A stretch of DNA of 64,000 nt. It comes from Caulobacteraceae bacterium (lineage in GTDB: Bacteria > Pseudomonadota > Alphaproteobacteria > Caulobacterales > Caulobacteraceae). The stretch covers positions 62,001-126,000 of the forward strand of contig JAIXZX010000012.1 of the NCBI GenBank assembly GCA_027489335.1, written 5' to 3'. The position numbers and the translations under genes were made by a program. The notes beneath the pieces were generated by a model, which saw nothing but the letters and a program-made list of their open reading frames with translations, had not been told where the DNA came from and did not search any database. Below, piece by piece: positions 15,039 to 22,370 of this stretch (the stretch's first letter is position 1; the number at the start of each line of letters is the position of its first letter).

Positions 15039-16130
15039 ATGGCCTTCATCTGCGAGCCGACCGAGACCCGGGCCGACACCCTGCCGGGCGCCCTGCACAC
15101 CCTGAACGCCACGTCCAAGACCGTGCACTGGGGCTACTTCGATCCCGCCCGGGGCCCGGCCTTACGGATCAAGAGCGGCGACCTGGTGCAGGCCGAGGCC
15201 ATCACCCACCATGCCGGCGATGATCCCGAGCTGATGATGGACGAGGCGGTCACCGCCATTTTCCGCGAGATTCCCGAGGCTGACCGCAATCCCGGCGTCC
15301 ACATCATGACCGGCCCCATCCATGTGGAGGGCGCCGAACCTGGCGACATGCTGGAGGTGCGCTATCTGCGCATGGTCCCGCGCTGCAATTACGGCTCCAA
15401 CCTCGCGGCCAACTGGGGCCACCTCTATGACGAGTTCGACCAGAAGGAGCGGGTGACCATCTATGAGCTGGACCCCAACGCCCAGACCGCCAGCGCGCTC
15501 TATGCCTACGACTTCCCGGGCAAGTATCTGACGCCGGGGACCATCACCAACTGCCCGGTCTGTGATCGCCAGGGCGCGCTGCCCGGGGTCCGCGTGCCCG
15601 TGCGGCCCCACCTGGGAACGGCCGGCGTCGCGCCCAATGTGAACGGCCGGGTCAGCACGATCCCGCCGGGCCTGCATGGGGGCAATATCGACAACTGGCG
15701 CATCGGCGCCGGGGCGACCATGTACTATCCGGTGCAGGTGGACGGCGCCCTGTTCTCCATCGGTGATCCCCATGTCAGCCAAGGCGACGGCGAGATCAGC
15801 GGCACGGCCATTGAGGCCTCGCTGAACGTCCTGATGCAGATCGTCCTGCGCAAGGACTTCACCTTCCCCTCGCCGCTTCTGGAGACGCCAAACTGGTGGA
15901 TTGTCCATGGGTTCGATCCGGATCTTAACCGGGCGATGAAGAACGCGTCGCTCGACATGCTGGGCCTGCTCACCGAGCAGCAAGGCCTGTCGCGCAACGA
16001 CGCCTATTCCCTGATGAGCGTGGCCGCCGACTTCTCCATCACCCAGGTGGTGGATGGCACCCAGGGCATCCATGTGCGCATCCCCCGCGGCATCTTCCCC
16101 GCCAAGGGCAGCGTGCGTGACCCGACCTAG
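15039..16130 (+). CDS. Acetamidase/formamidase family hydrolase, cytoplasmic
   Basis: A 363-aa FmdA/AmdA-family amidohydrolase. Family blocks: THHAGDDPELMMDEAV, MTGPIHVEGAEPGDMLEV, GVAPN...STIPPGLHGGNIDN, and GDPHVSQGDGEISGTAIE, which holds metal-binding His/Asp/Glu residues. It has no signal peptide, unlike the paralogue at 46280-47377. AAGGA lies eight bases before the ATG, 26 bases after the extradiol gene. These enzymes release ammonia from short amides, which fits a nitrogenous substrate for the module. Confidence 0.9.
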   Translation: MAFICEPTETRADTLPGALHTLNATSKTVHWGYFDPARGPALRIKSGDLVQAEAITHHAGDDPELMMDEAVTAIFREIPEADRNPGVHIMTGPIHVEGAEPGDMLEVRYLRMVPRCNYGSNLAANWGHLYDEFDQKERVTIYELDPNAQTASALYAYDFPGKYLTPGTITNCPVCDRQGALPGVRVPVRPHLGTAGVAPNVNGRVSTIPPGLHGGNIDNWRIGAGATMYYPVQVDGALFSIGDPHVSQGDGEISGTAIEASLNVLMQIVLRKDFTFPSPLLETPNWWIVHGFDPDLNRAMKNASLDMLGLLTEQQGLSRNDAYSLMSVAADFSITQVVDGTQGIHVRIPRGIFPAKGSVRDPT

Positions 16131-16139
16131 GCCACGACC

Positions 16140-17102
16140 TTGAAGGCCTGGCAGTTCACCACCGACGCCTATCTGAAGCCGCAGCGTCGGGACGCCTGGC
16201 GCGAGGCCATGGAGCGGCTGCGCCTGCCGGTCGGCGACCTGCCGGCAGAAGGCGCTTTCCATGCCCAGGTCTCCAGCCTGACGTCGCCCATGGGGGTGGA
16301 GTTTTCGGTGGTGGCCTCGACGCCGCAGGAGATTTCCGGCCGCAATCCCCACCAGCCCGCCGCCATCTGGATGGCGGTGCTGCTGGAGGGGGAGGCGACC
16401 CTGCTGGACGGCGCGCGCGAGATTCCCATGGCGGCCGGCGACATCGTCTATGGCCCGACCGGCCAGGCCGCGGGCCTTCGCCTGGAGAGCCGGTTCCGCC
16501 TGCTGTTCATCACCGCGCCGCGGGTGGCCCTGGACCACCGGCTGCTGGCGCCTTCGGCCCTTCGGCTGGGGCATCTGGCGACAGGGCAGGGGATTAATCA
16601 TGTCTTTTCAGGCTTGTTGCGGGCGACAGCTGAATCACTGGATGAACTGACGTCGGATCAGCTGCGCCCCGTCGAACTGGCGCTCACCGAATTCCTGGTG
16701 GCCTGCCTGGCCCAGGATGGCGGCCCGGCGGCTCGTGGCGGGGCGGAAGGGGCACGCGCGGTCCAGATGCACCGGGTCCGCCAGACCATCGAGGTCCTGC
16801 TGGCCGAACCGGAGCTGACCCTGCGCCGGGTGGCCGACGAGGACGGGGTCTCGCCGCGTTATCTGCAGAAGTTGTTCGCCGGCCAGGGGCAGAGCTTCAC
16901 CGGCTATGTGCGCGGCCGCAGGCTGGAGCGCTGCCGGGCCGACCTCGCCAGTCCCGCCTGCGCCCAGCTTTCGATCTCCGAAATCTGCTTCCGCTGGGGG
17001 TTCAACGGGTCGGCCCATTTCAGCCGCGCCTTCCGCAGCGCCTATGGCCAGTCGCCCCGGGAATACCGCCGCGCCGCCATCGGTGAGGCCGCCGCGGACT
17101 AG
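16140..17102 (+). CDS. AraC-family transcriptional regulator
   Basis: A 320-aa regulator with an N-terminal cupin-like sensing domain (about residues 40-180) and a C-terminal double HTH. LTLRRVADEDGVSPRYLQKL is the first HTH, and ISEICFRWGFNGSAHFSRAF with the SPREYRR end is the second. The start is TTG at 16140, nine bases after the amidase stop, without a strong ribosome site. As the last gene of the Rieske/extradiol/amidase row it probably activates that row; the inducer is unknown. Confidence 0.9.
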   Translation: MKAWQFTTDAYLKPQRRDAWREAMERLRLPVGDLPAEGAFHAQVSSLTSPMGVEFSVVASTPQEISGRNPHQPAAIWMAVLLEGEATLLDGAREIPMAAGDIVYGPTGQAAGLRLESRFRLLFITAPRVALDHRLLAPSALRLGHLATGQGINHVFSGLLRATAESLDELTSDQLRPVELALTEFLVACLAQDGGPAARGGAEGARAVQMHRVRQTIEVLLAEPELTLRRVADEDGVSPRYLQKLFAGQGQSFTGYVRGRRLERCRADLASPACAQLSISEICFRWGFNGSAHFSRAFRSAYGQSPREYRRAAIGEAAAD

Positions 17103-17108
17103 ACGCCG

Positions 17109-18020
17109 TCAGGCGGCGGCCAACAGGGCCTCGACCTCGGCGGCGGTGGGCATGGAGGCCGCAGCCCCGGCCCGGGTGACCGACAGGGCGGCCGCGGCAT
17201 TGGCGAAGGCCATGGCAGTAGGCAGGGGAAGGCCCCGGTCGAGACCGGCGGCCAGCGCCCCGCAGAAGCAGTCGCCGGCCCCGGTGGTGTCCACCGCCTG
17301 CTGGCGCAGGCCAGCTACGCGGAACACCTCGTCTCCCCGCACCGCCACGGCGCCCGCGGCGCCCAGGGTGGCAAGCACCGTCTGGCCGGGCCGGGCCAGG
17401 GCGCGGGCCGCAGCGATGGCGGCTTCACTGTCGGCTGGTTCGGCGTCCAGGCCTGCAAAGCTCGCCAGCTCGGTCTCGTTGAGGATCAGCATGTCGGCCA
17501 GGGCGAGCAGCGGCGCGCCATCGGCCAAGGCGGGGGCTGTGTTGAGGATCTTGAGCGCGCCGGCCGCTTCGGGCCGGGTAAAGAGGGTCTCAATGGCCGC
17601 CAGGGTGGCCTCGAACTGGGTGAGGATCACGCCGGCCCCGCCGAGGTCAGCGGCGCTGGCCGCCTCCGCGCCATAGAGGGCGTTGGCGCCGGCGGCCACG
17701 ACGATCATGTTCCGCGCAGCATCATCGACGGTGATGAAGGCCTGGCCCGTGGGCGCCGCGGCTTCATGCCGGACGCCGCCAACATCCACGCCACTGCGGG
17801 CCAGAAAATCCAACATGAAGTCGCCGGCGCCATCCTGACCCACAGCGCCCAGCAGGCGGACCGGCGCCCCCAGGCGGGCGGCGGCCACGGCCTGGTTGGC
17901 GCCCTTGCCGCCGGGAAACTGGGCGAGACTTCGGCTGGCGACGGTTTCGCCGGGGCGGGGCAGTTCGGCGACCTGCGCCACATGGTCCAGATTGACGCCG
18001 CCCAGGACGCACACGCTCAT
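17109..18020 (-). CDS. rbsK: Ribokinase (PfkB family)
   Basis: A 303-aa sugar kinase. The N-terminal PfkB/ribokinase pattern is PGGKGANQAVAAARLG. The C-terminal one is DTTGAGDCFCGALAAGL, with the catalytic Asp in GAGD. The start ATG at 18020 follows GGGAG at seven bases; an upstream in-frame start lacks a site. It phosphorylates ribose or a related nucleoside sugar with ATP in the cytoplasm. It is convergent with the AraC gene and does not sit with a ribose transporter, so it may serve ribose released from nucleosides. Confidence 0.88.
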   Translation of the reverse strand: MSVCVLGGVNLDHVAQVAELPRPGETVASRSLAQFPGGKGANQAVAAARLGAPVRLLGAVGQDGAGDFMLDFLARSGVDVGGVRHEAAAPTGQAFITVDDAARNMIVVAAGANALYGAEAASAADLGGAGVILTQFEATLAAIETLFTRPEAAGALKILNTAPALADGAPLLALADMLILNETELASFAGLDAEPADSEAAIAAARALARPGQTVLATLGAAGAVAVRGDEVFRVAGLRQQAVDTTGAGDCFCGALAAGLDRGLPLPTAMAFANAAAALSVTRAGAAASMPTAAEVEALLAAA

Positions 18021-18096
18021 GGGACGACTCCCCGCCAATGATCCAGGGCTACCGACCTAGGACATTTGCTCTGAAATGTCAGCGAGCGTGGTCGCT

Positions 18097-19476
18097 TCAG
18101 ATCGCCTTGGCGTGCCGCTGGGCGTCCGGCGCCAGATAGGCGTCGAACAGGGCGCAGATCGAGCGCACCAGCATCCGCCCGCGGGGGGTGACAGTCAGCA
18201 CCTGGCCGTCCCAGGTCGCCAGCCCGTCCTGCTGGAAGTCATGCAGCCGGGCGAGGGCGTCGTGCAGGTCGGCGAGCGTACGGCCGTGGCGGTCGCAGGC
18301 GGCGGCGAGATCTACGGCGAAGTCGCACATCAGCCGCTCGATAATGTCGGCGCGGAAGCGGTCCTCGTCGGTGACCGCGACGCCCCGGGCGATGGGCAGC
18401 TTGCCGTCGGCGACCGCATGGCGCCAGCCGAGCTCGGCGGTGATATTCTGCACATAGCCGCCGGGCGTCGTGCCGATGGCCGAGGCGCCGAGCCCCAGCA
18501 GCGTGCCGGCCGCGTCCGTGGTGTAGCCCTGGAAGTTGCGATGCAGGGCGCCCTCAGTCGCGGCCTTGGCCAGGGTGTCCTCGGGCAGGGCGAAGTGGTC
18601 GAGGCCGATCTGCACATAGCCCTCGGCCTTCAGCCGCTCGGCGGCGGCCTGGCTCTGCTCCAGCCGCTCGGCCGGGCCGGGCAGGGCGGCCTCGTCGATC
18701 AGCTGCTGATGGGCCTTCATCCAGGGCACATGGGCGTAGCCGAACAGGGCCAGCCGCTCAGGGCGCAGGGTCAGCACCGCGTCCAGGGTGGAGAGCGTGT
18801 TGCGGGTCGTCTGGTGGGGCAGGCCGTACATCAGGTCGAGATTGACCGAGGCGACGCCGGCGTCGCGCAGGCTCTCCACGCACTCGGCGATGTCCTCGAA
18901 CTTCTCCTGGCGGTTCACTGCGCTCTGCACCTCAGGCGCCAGGTTCTGAACCCCGAGGCTGGCCCGCGACAGGCCGTGATAGGCCGCCGCCCGGATCCAG
19001 TCCCGCGACAGGACGGCGGGGTCCAGCTCGGCGGCGATCTCGGCGTCGGGGGCCACATTGAAGACGTGGCGAAGCCCGCCGAAGATGGTGGTCAGTTCCT
19101 CGACGCTGAGCATGTTGGGGGTGCCGCCGCCCAGGTGGATGTCGCCCACCGACATCTTGCCCGGCAGGGCCTGTTCCAGGGTGGAGAGCTCGGTCATCAG
19201 CAGGGCGACATAGTCGCGGACCGGCTCGTGGCGGCTGACCGCCCGGGTGTTGCAGCCGCAGTACCAGCAGAGCCGGGCGCAGAAGGGGATGTGCAGATAG
19301 ACCGACACCGGCGTGGTGACCGGCAGGGCCGCCAGCCAGGCGCGGTAGGCGGCTTCGTTCACCTCCGGGGTGAACTGCACCGCCGTGGGATAGCTGGTGT
19401 AGCGGGGCGCGCGGCCATCGTACTTGGCGATCAGGTGCGCGTCGGCGGGGGCGTGGGGATTGTAGAGCACGGTCAT
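18097..19476 (-). CDS. hemN: Oxygen-independent coproporphyrinogen III oxidase
   Basis: A 459-aa radical-SAM enzyme making protoporphyrinogen IX for heme when oxygen is low. The CX3CX2C cluster motif is CARLCWYC in YLHIPFCARLCWYCGC. GGGTPN binds SAM, and DLMYGLPHQT is a further HemN block. ATG at 19476 is preferred over an upstream frame extension of low-complexity residues. A TTGAT-N4-GTCAC sequence 34 bases upstream resembles a FixK/Fnr box, matching known FNR/FixK control of hemN. It lies next to fixK on the same strand but has its own promoter. Confidence 0.93.
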   Translation of the reverse strand: MTVLYNPHAPADAHLIAKYDGRAPRYTSYPTAVQFTPEVNEAAYRAWLAALPVTTPVSVYLHIPFCARLCWYCGCNTRAVSRHEPVRDYVALLMTELSTLEQALPGKMSVGDIHLGGGTPNMLSVEELTTIFGGLRHVFNVAPDAEIAAELDPAVLSRDWIRAAAYHGLSRASLGVQNLAPEVQSAVNRQEKFEDIAECVESLRDAGVASVNLDLMYGLPHQTTRNTLSTLDAVLTLRPERLALFGYAHVPWMKAHQQLIDEAALPGPAERLEQSQAAAERLKAEGYVQIGLDHFALPEDTLAKAATEGALHRNFQGYTTDAAGTLLGLGASAIGTTPGGYVQNITAELGWRHAVADGKLPIARGVAVTDEDRFRADIIERLMCDFAVDLAAACDRHGRTLADLHDALARLHDFQQDGLATWDGQVLTVTPRGRMLVRSICALFDAYLAPDAQRHAKAI

Positions 19477-19509
19477 GGCCCCATCATCCGTATGGGACGA
19501 GGCGCCGCC

Positions 19510-19523
19510 GTGACCCAGATCAA
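19510..19523 (-). promoter_or_regulatory. FixK/Fnr-type box upstream of hemN
   Basis: On the minus strand it reads TTGATCTGGGTCAC, matching TTGAT-N4-RTCAA at all but the last position. It is centred about 40 bases upstream of the hemN start, near the normal position for Fnr/FixK activation. The nearby FixK protein carries the ETVSR recognition helix expected to read TTGAT. Confidence 0.55.
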
Positions 19524-19531
19524 AAGCAGAA

Positions 19532-19559
19532 AGGCCGCCACGCTTGTGCGTGACGGCCT
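19532..19559 (-). terminator. Intrinsic terminator-like hairpin upstream of hemN
   Basis: AGGCCG-x-CACGC pairs with GCGTG-x-CGGCCT around a 4-nt loop. On the minus strand it is followed by TTTCTGCTTTT. It would end fixK or a small RNA transcribed from the gap, just before the hemN promoter. Confidence 0.55.
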
Positions 19560-19839
19560 CTCGAAGGGCTGCTGATCGGCGGTGTGCAGGACAATCTGCT
19601 GCCCGTCTCACCCAGGGTCAGCGACCCCGATCTTTGGCTGGCCGAAGCGGGTCGCCGGGCTTGAGCCCCTGGCGAACGCAGGGTTGCCGGCGCAGCGGGC
19701 CAGCTCCGTCTGGGGCGGAGCCGGGCGCTGCGCCGGCGGGGCGCTGAAGCTGGAGTTCGACCGCGACGGGGTGGTGCGGCGACGAACTCCCGTCTCGACA
19801 GGTCCGGGCGCGGGCCTGGGCTGACCCACGCTCGATGGC

Positions 19840-20484
19840 CTATTCGGCGAGGCGTTCCAGCGCGTCCCAGCGCGTCACGCGGAAGCGTCGGCAGCCGTCG
19901 AATTCGACGACCGAGGCGCCCTGGAGCTGGGTCAGCATCCGCGAGACGGTTTCAATGGTGAGGCCCAGATAGTCGGCCATGTCCTGGCGACCCATGGGGA
20001 GGGCCACCTGCTCGGACCGGTCCCGTTGGGCCAGGTCCATGAGGAAGGAGGCGACCTTCTCGCAGGCGGTCTTGCGGCCGAGAACCAGCAGGTGTTCCTG
20101 GGTGCGTTCCAGCTCACGACGGGTGGCCTGCCAAAGGGCGCGGTCCAGGTCCTCGTCGCCGGCGAAGGTCTTCACCGCCGAGCGCTTGACCACCAGGAGG
20201 GTGCAGTCGCAGAGGGCTTCGGCGGAGAAGCGGTGCAGGTCGCCGGTCTCCAGGCCCACGAGATCGCCGGGATAGTAGAAGCTGCCCACCTGCCGGCGTC
20301 CGTCGCTCAACAGGCGGGTGGTGCGCACCGCGCCGGTGACGACGATGTAGAGCAGATCGGCCTCTTCATCCTGACAGAAGATCTCCTCGTCCTTCGCGAA
20401 GTTCATGCGAAGGCCGAGACGCTCCATCACCTGGGCGATGGCCGGCGTGGCGAGGGGGGCGTCGGGGGCGTAGGCGAGGGTCAT
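19840..20484 (-). CDS. fixK: FixK-like Crp/Fnr transcriptional regulator
   Basis: A 214-aa cNMP-fold regulator with a C-terminal winged helix; MGRQDMADYLGLTIETVSRM holds the E-x-x-SR recognition helix typical of Fnr/FixK. The N-terminal Cys cluster of oxygen-sensing Fnr is absent, so it is of the FixK type, controlled by expression rather than by its own iron-sulfur cluster. The start at 20484 has AAGGA upstream. A FixJ-like box (20556-20568) and an Fnr box (20615-20628) lie in its divergent promoter, consistent with FixLJ activation and autoregulation. Confidence 0.88.
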   Translation of the reverse strand: MTLAYAPDAPLATPAIAQVMERLGLRMNFAKDEEIFCQDEEADLLYIVVTGAVRTTRLLSDGRRQVGSFYYPGDLVGLETGDLHRFSAEALCDCTLLVVKRSAVKTFAGDEDLDRALWQATRRELERTQEHLLVLGRKTACEKVASFLMDLAQRDRSEQVALPMGRQDMADYLGLTIETVSRMLTQLQGASVVEFDGCRRFRVTRWDALERLAE

Positions 20485-20555
20485 GGCGGATGTCCTTGAG
20501 CCGATGACCTCATCCTGGCCCGCACCGCCTTCGTCCGACATTCGGGTCTGCTACC

Positions 20556-20568
20556 TAAGTAGTTTCCC
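20556..20568 (+). promoter_or_regulatory. FixJ-box-like sequence upstream of fixK
   Basis: TAAGTAGTTTCCC closely resembles the TAAGTAATTTCCC core that I recall for phospho-FixJ binding at rhizobial fixK promoters. It is 72 bases upstream of the fixK start, a plausible activator position, with fixJ and fixL encoded 1.3-3 kb away. Strand orientation relative to fixK is inverted, so confidence is moderate. Confidence 0.5.
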
Positions 20569-20614
20569 GGATTTGCGGCGCGCGCGTCCTTTGACTTCGA
20601 TCTGCGCGGCGTCC

Positions 20615-20628
20615 TTGACCCTGGTCAA
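20615..20628. promoter_or_regulatory. Perfect Fnr/FixK box between fixK and the quinone reductase gene
   Basis: TTGACCCTGGTCAA is a perfect TTGAC-N4-GTCAA palindrome and extends to an 8+2+8 palindrome (20613-20630). It lies 49 bases upstream of the quinone reductase ATG and 130 bases upstream of fixK, so it could activate the former and autoregulate the latter. Confidence 0.7.
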
Positions 20629-20677
20629 GGCGAGGGGGCGACCTTCGGCCTCAGTCTGGCCCGCCAGGAGCGCGCCC

Positions 20678-21280
20678 ATGACGACCATCCGAACTGACCG
20701 CCGCAAGATCCTGCTGATCAACGGCCACCCCGATCCCCATCCCGACCGGCTCTGCTCGGCCCTCGCCACCGCCTATGGCGAAGGCGCCGAGGCCGCTGGC
20801 CATACGGTCAGGCGGATTGAGGTGGGGGGCCTGTCCCTGGCGCCCATCACCTCGCAGGCGGCGTTCATGTCGGCGCCTGACCCCGAGGTGGCTGAGATTC
20901 AGGCTGCGGTGCGCGAGGCCGATCATCTGGTGATGATCTATCCCCTCTGGCTCGGGGCGCCGCCCGCGGTGTTCAAGGCCTTCCTGGAGCAGGTGTTCCG
21001 CTACGGGCTGGCCCTGGCCGCGCCGGGAGAGGCCAAGGGGGTGAAGGGCCTGCTGGGCGGCCGCTCGGCCCGGGTGGTGGTGACCATGGGCATGCCCGGC
21101 TTCATCTTCAGGCTGGTGTTCTTCGCCCACGGCCTGAAGTGCGTGAGCCGGGGCCTGCTATGGATTTCCGGCGTACGCCCGGTGCGCGAGATGGCCCTGG
21201 GCCCGGCGGAATCCCCGAGCCCGGCGCAGCGCCTCAGATGGATCGCTCGAATGCGTCGCCTGGGGGCGGCGGCGATCTGA
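20678..21280 (+). CDS. Flavodoxin-fold NAD(P)H (quinone) oxidoreductase
   Basis: A 200-aa protein of the NQO1/MdaB/KefF family. It has an early KILLINGHPDPHPDRLCSAL nucleotide-binding strand, a VMIYPLWLGAPPAVFKAFLEQVF flavin-contact block and a GRSARVVVTMGMP strand. It probably reduces quinones or other acceptors by two electrons using FMN/FAD. CAGGAG lies eight bases before the ATG. The perfect Fnr/FixK box 49 bases upstream suggests induction at low oxygen. Confidence 0.85.
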   Translation: MTTIRTDRRKILLINGHPDPHPDRLCSALATAYGEGAEAAGHTVRRIEVGGLSLAPITSQAAFMSAPDPEVAEIQAAVREADHLVMIYPLWLGAPPAVFKAFLEQVFRYGLALAAPGEAKGVKGLLGGRSARVVVTMGMPGFIFRLVFFAHGLKCVSRGLLWISGVRPVREMALGPAESPSPAQRLRWIARMRRLGAAAI

Positions 21281-21283
21281 GCC

Positions 21284-21673
21284 TCAGAGCGGCAGGATGC
21301 GGTGGATATGGCCCAGGAGATGGTCGCCCAGCAGGGGTTTCTCCACCAGCTGGGCTTGCAGCCGGGCGGCGCGGGCGCGAACCCCTGGGGTCGGGTTGCT
21401 GGTGATCAGGATGGCCGGCAGGCTGACGTTCCGGTCGCGCAGGGTCTGCAGCACGTCCAGCCCTGAGATGCCCGACAGGCGGTAGTCCAGGACGAGGCAG
21501 GCGTCGCGTTCTGGAATGTCATGCGCGATCAGCTCTTCCCCCGTGGCGCAGGACTCCACCCGATAGCCCTCGATCTCCAGGGAGAAGGTAAGCGCCAGGC
21601 GCAGAGCGGCGTCGTCGTCCAGAAGGACGACCACGGGCGCCGGGCGGATCAGGGTGAGCGACTCGGGAAGCAT
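21284..21673 (-). CDS. fixT: Single-domain response regulator, FixT-like
   Basis: A 129-aa receiver domain without an output domain. It has the acidic pocket DDD (19-21), phospho-acceptor Asp63 in LVLDYRLSG, a conserved Ser/Thr after ILI and Lys in VEKP. In Caulobacter the stand-alone receiver FixT inhibits FixL. This gene sits directly downstream of fixJ and fixL on the same strand, which supports the name by context. A degenerate FixK box (21731-21744) lies upstream, as expected for FixK-driven feedback. The symbol is tentative. Confidence 0.7.
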   Translation of the reverse strand: MLPESLTLIRPAPVVVLLDDDAALRLALTFSLEIEGYRVESCATGEELIAHDIPERDACLVLDYRLSGISGLDVLQTLRDRNVSLPAILITSNPTPGVRARAARLQAQLVEKPLLGDHLLGHIHRILPL

Positions 21674-21730
21674 GGGCCGGGGCTGCAGCGGGCGGGAGCC
21701 TCCACCCTAGGGATGGGGCAGAACCCGTCC

Positions 21731-21744
21731 TTGATCCACCGCAA
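21731..21744. promoter_or_regulatory. Degenerate FixK/Fnr half-palindrome upstream of the FixT-like gene
   Basis: TTGATCCACCGCAA keeps one perfect TTGAT half and 3 of 5 bases of the other, 58 bases upstream of the FixT-like start. Confidence 0.35.
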
Positions 21745-21767
21745 ACGGCGATGCGCAAGGGGAGGGG

Positions 21768-22370
21768 CTAGGGCCGGACCAGCAGCACCATGCGGATCAA
21801 TTCCGACAGTCCCCGGGCGCCGGTCTTGGACATCACATTGGCCCGATAGACCTCCACGGTCCTGGGGCTGATTCCCAATTCGTGGGCGATCACCTTGTTG
21901 AGCTTTCCCTCCACCACGCCATCGAGCACTTCGTGCTCCCTGGGCGACAGGCTTTCCAGCACCGCCCGGACCCGCTCCCGCTCGGGATCCGCCGCGAGGT
22001 CGGCCGCTGGTGATTGGGCTGCGCGGATCGCGGCCAACAGGGTTTCTTCTTCGAAGGGCTTCTCCAGGAAGTCCACCACGCCCGCCTTCATCGCCTCCAC
22101 CGCCAGCGGGACGTCCCCGTGGCCGGTGATCATGATGACCGGATAGGCGCAGGCCCGGGCCTTAAGGCGGCGCACGAGGTCGAGGCCGGTCATGCCCGGC
22201 ATGCGGATGTCGGTGACAATGACGCCGGCCGCGACGGCCTCAAGGGCGTCCAGGAAGGCCTGCGCTGAGTCATAGGTGCAGGCGGTGAGGCCGGCGGTGT
22301 CCAGGAGGAAGGCGAGGGAGTCCCGCATCGCCTCGTCATCATCGATCACATGAACCACAGACTCAGTCAT
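21768..22370 (-). CDS. fixJ: Two-component response regulator FixJ
   Basis: A 200-aa regulator with an N-terminal receiver (phospho-acceptor Asp54 in [12 protein letters not shown], Lys in FLEKPFEE) and a C-terminal LuxR/FixJ HTH. The HTH segment contains [19 protein letters not shown] and [17 protein letters not shown]. The start at 22370 overlaps the end of fixL by 8 bases. Phosphorylated by FixL under low oxygen, it would activate fixK; a matching box is present upstream of fixK. Confidence 0.93.
   Translation of the reverse strand: MTESVVHVIDDDEAMRDSLAFLLDTAGLTACTYDSAQAFLDALEAVAAGVIVTDIRMPGMTGLDLVRRLKARACAYPVIMITGHGDVPLAVEAMKAGVVDFLEKPFEEETLLAAIRAAQSPAADLAADPERERVRAVLESLSPREHEVLDGVVEGKLNKVIAHELGISPRTVEVYRANVMSKTGARGLSELIRMVLLVRP

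Larger units (their letters stand above)
19477..19839. other. 363-bp gap between fixK and hemN rich in stable hairpins
   Basis: No open frame is convincing. On the minus strand the region holds a very stable hairpin: a perfect 12-bp stem, GCCGGCGCAGCG at 19686-19697 with CGCTGCGCCGGC at 19726-19737, plus an inner 6-bp stem. A second stem pairs AGTTCG and CGAACT around a CCGC/GCGG inner stem. A GGGCTTGAGCCC palindrome and an intrinsic-type terminator (19532-19559) follow. It could be a structured fixK 3' UTR or a separate small RNA. It does not match tmRNA, SRP or RNase P motifs that I can recall. Confidence 0.45.

Noticed and set aside
19560-19839. tmRNA, SRP RNA or RNase P RNA at the hairpin-rich gap
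   Set aside because: No tag-peptide frame, no SRP tetraloop domain and no RNase P core motifs were found; left as an unassigned structured region.
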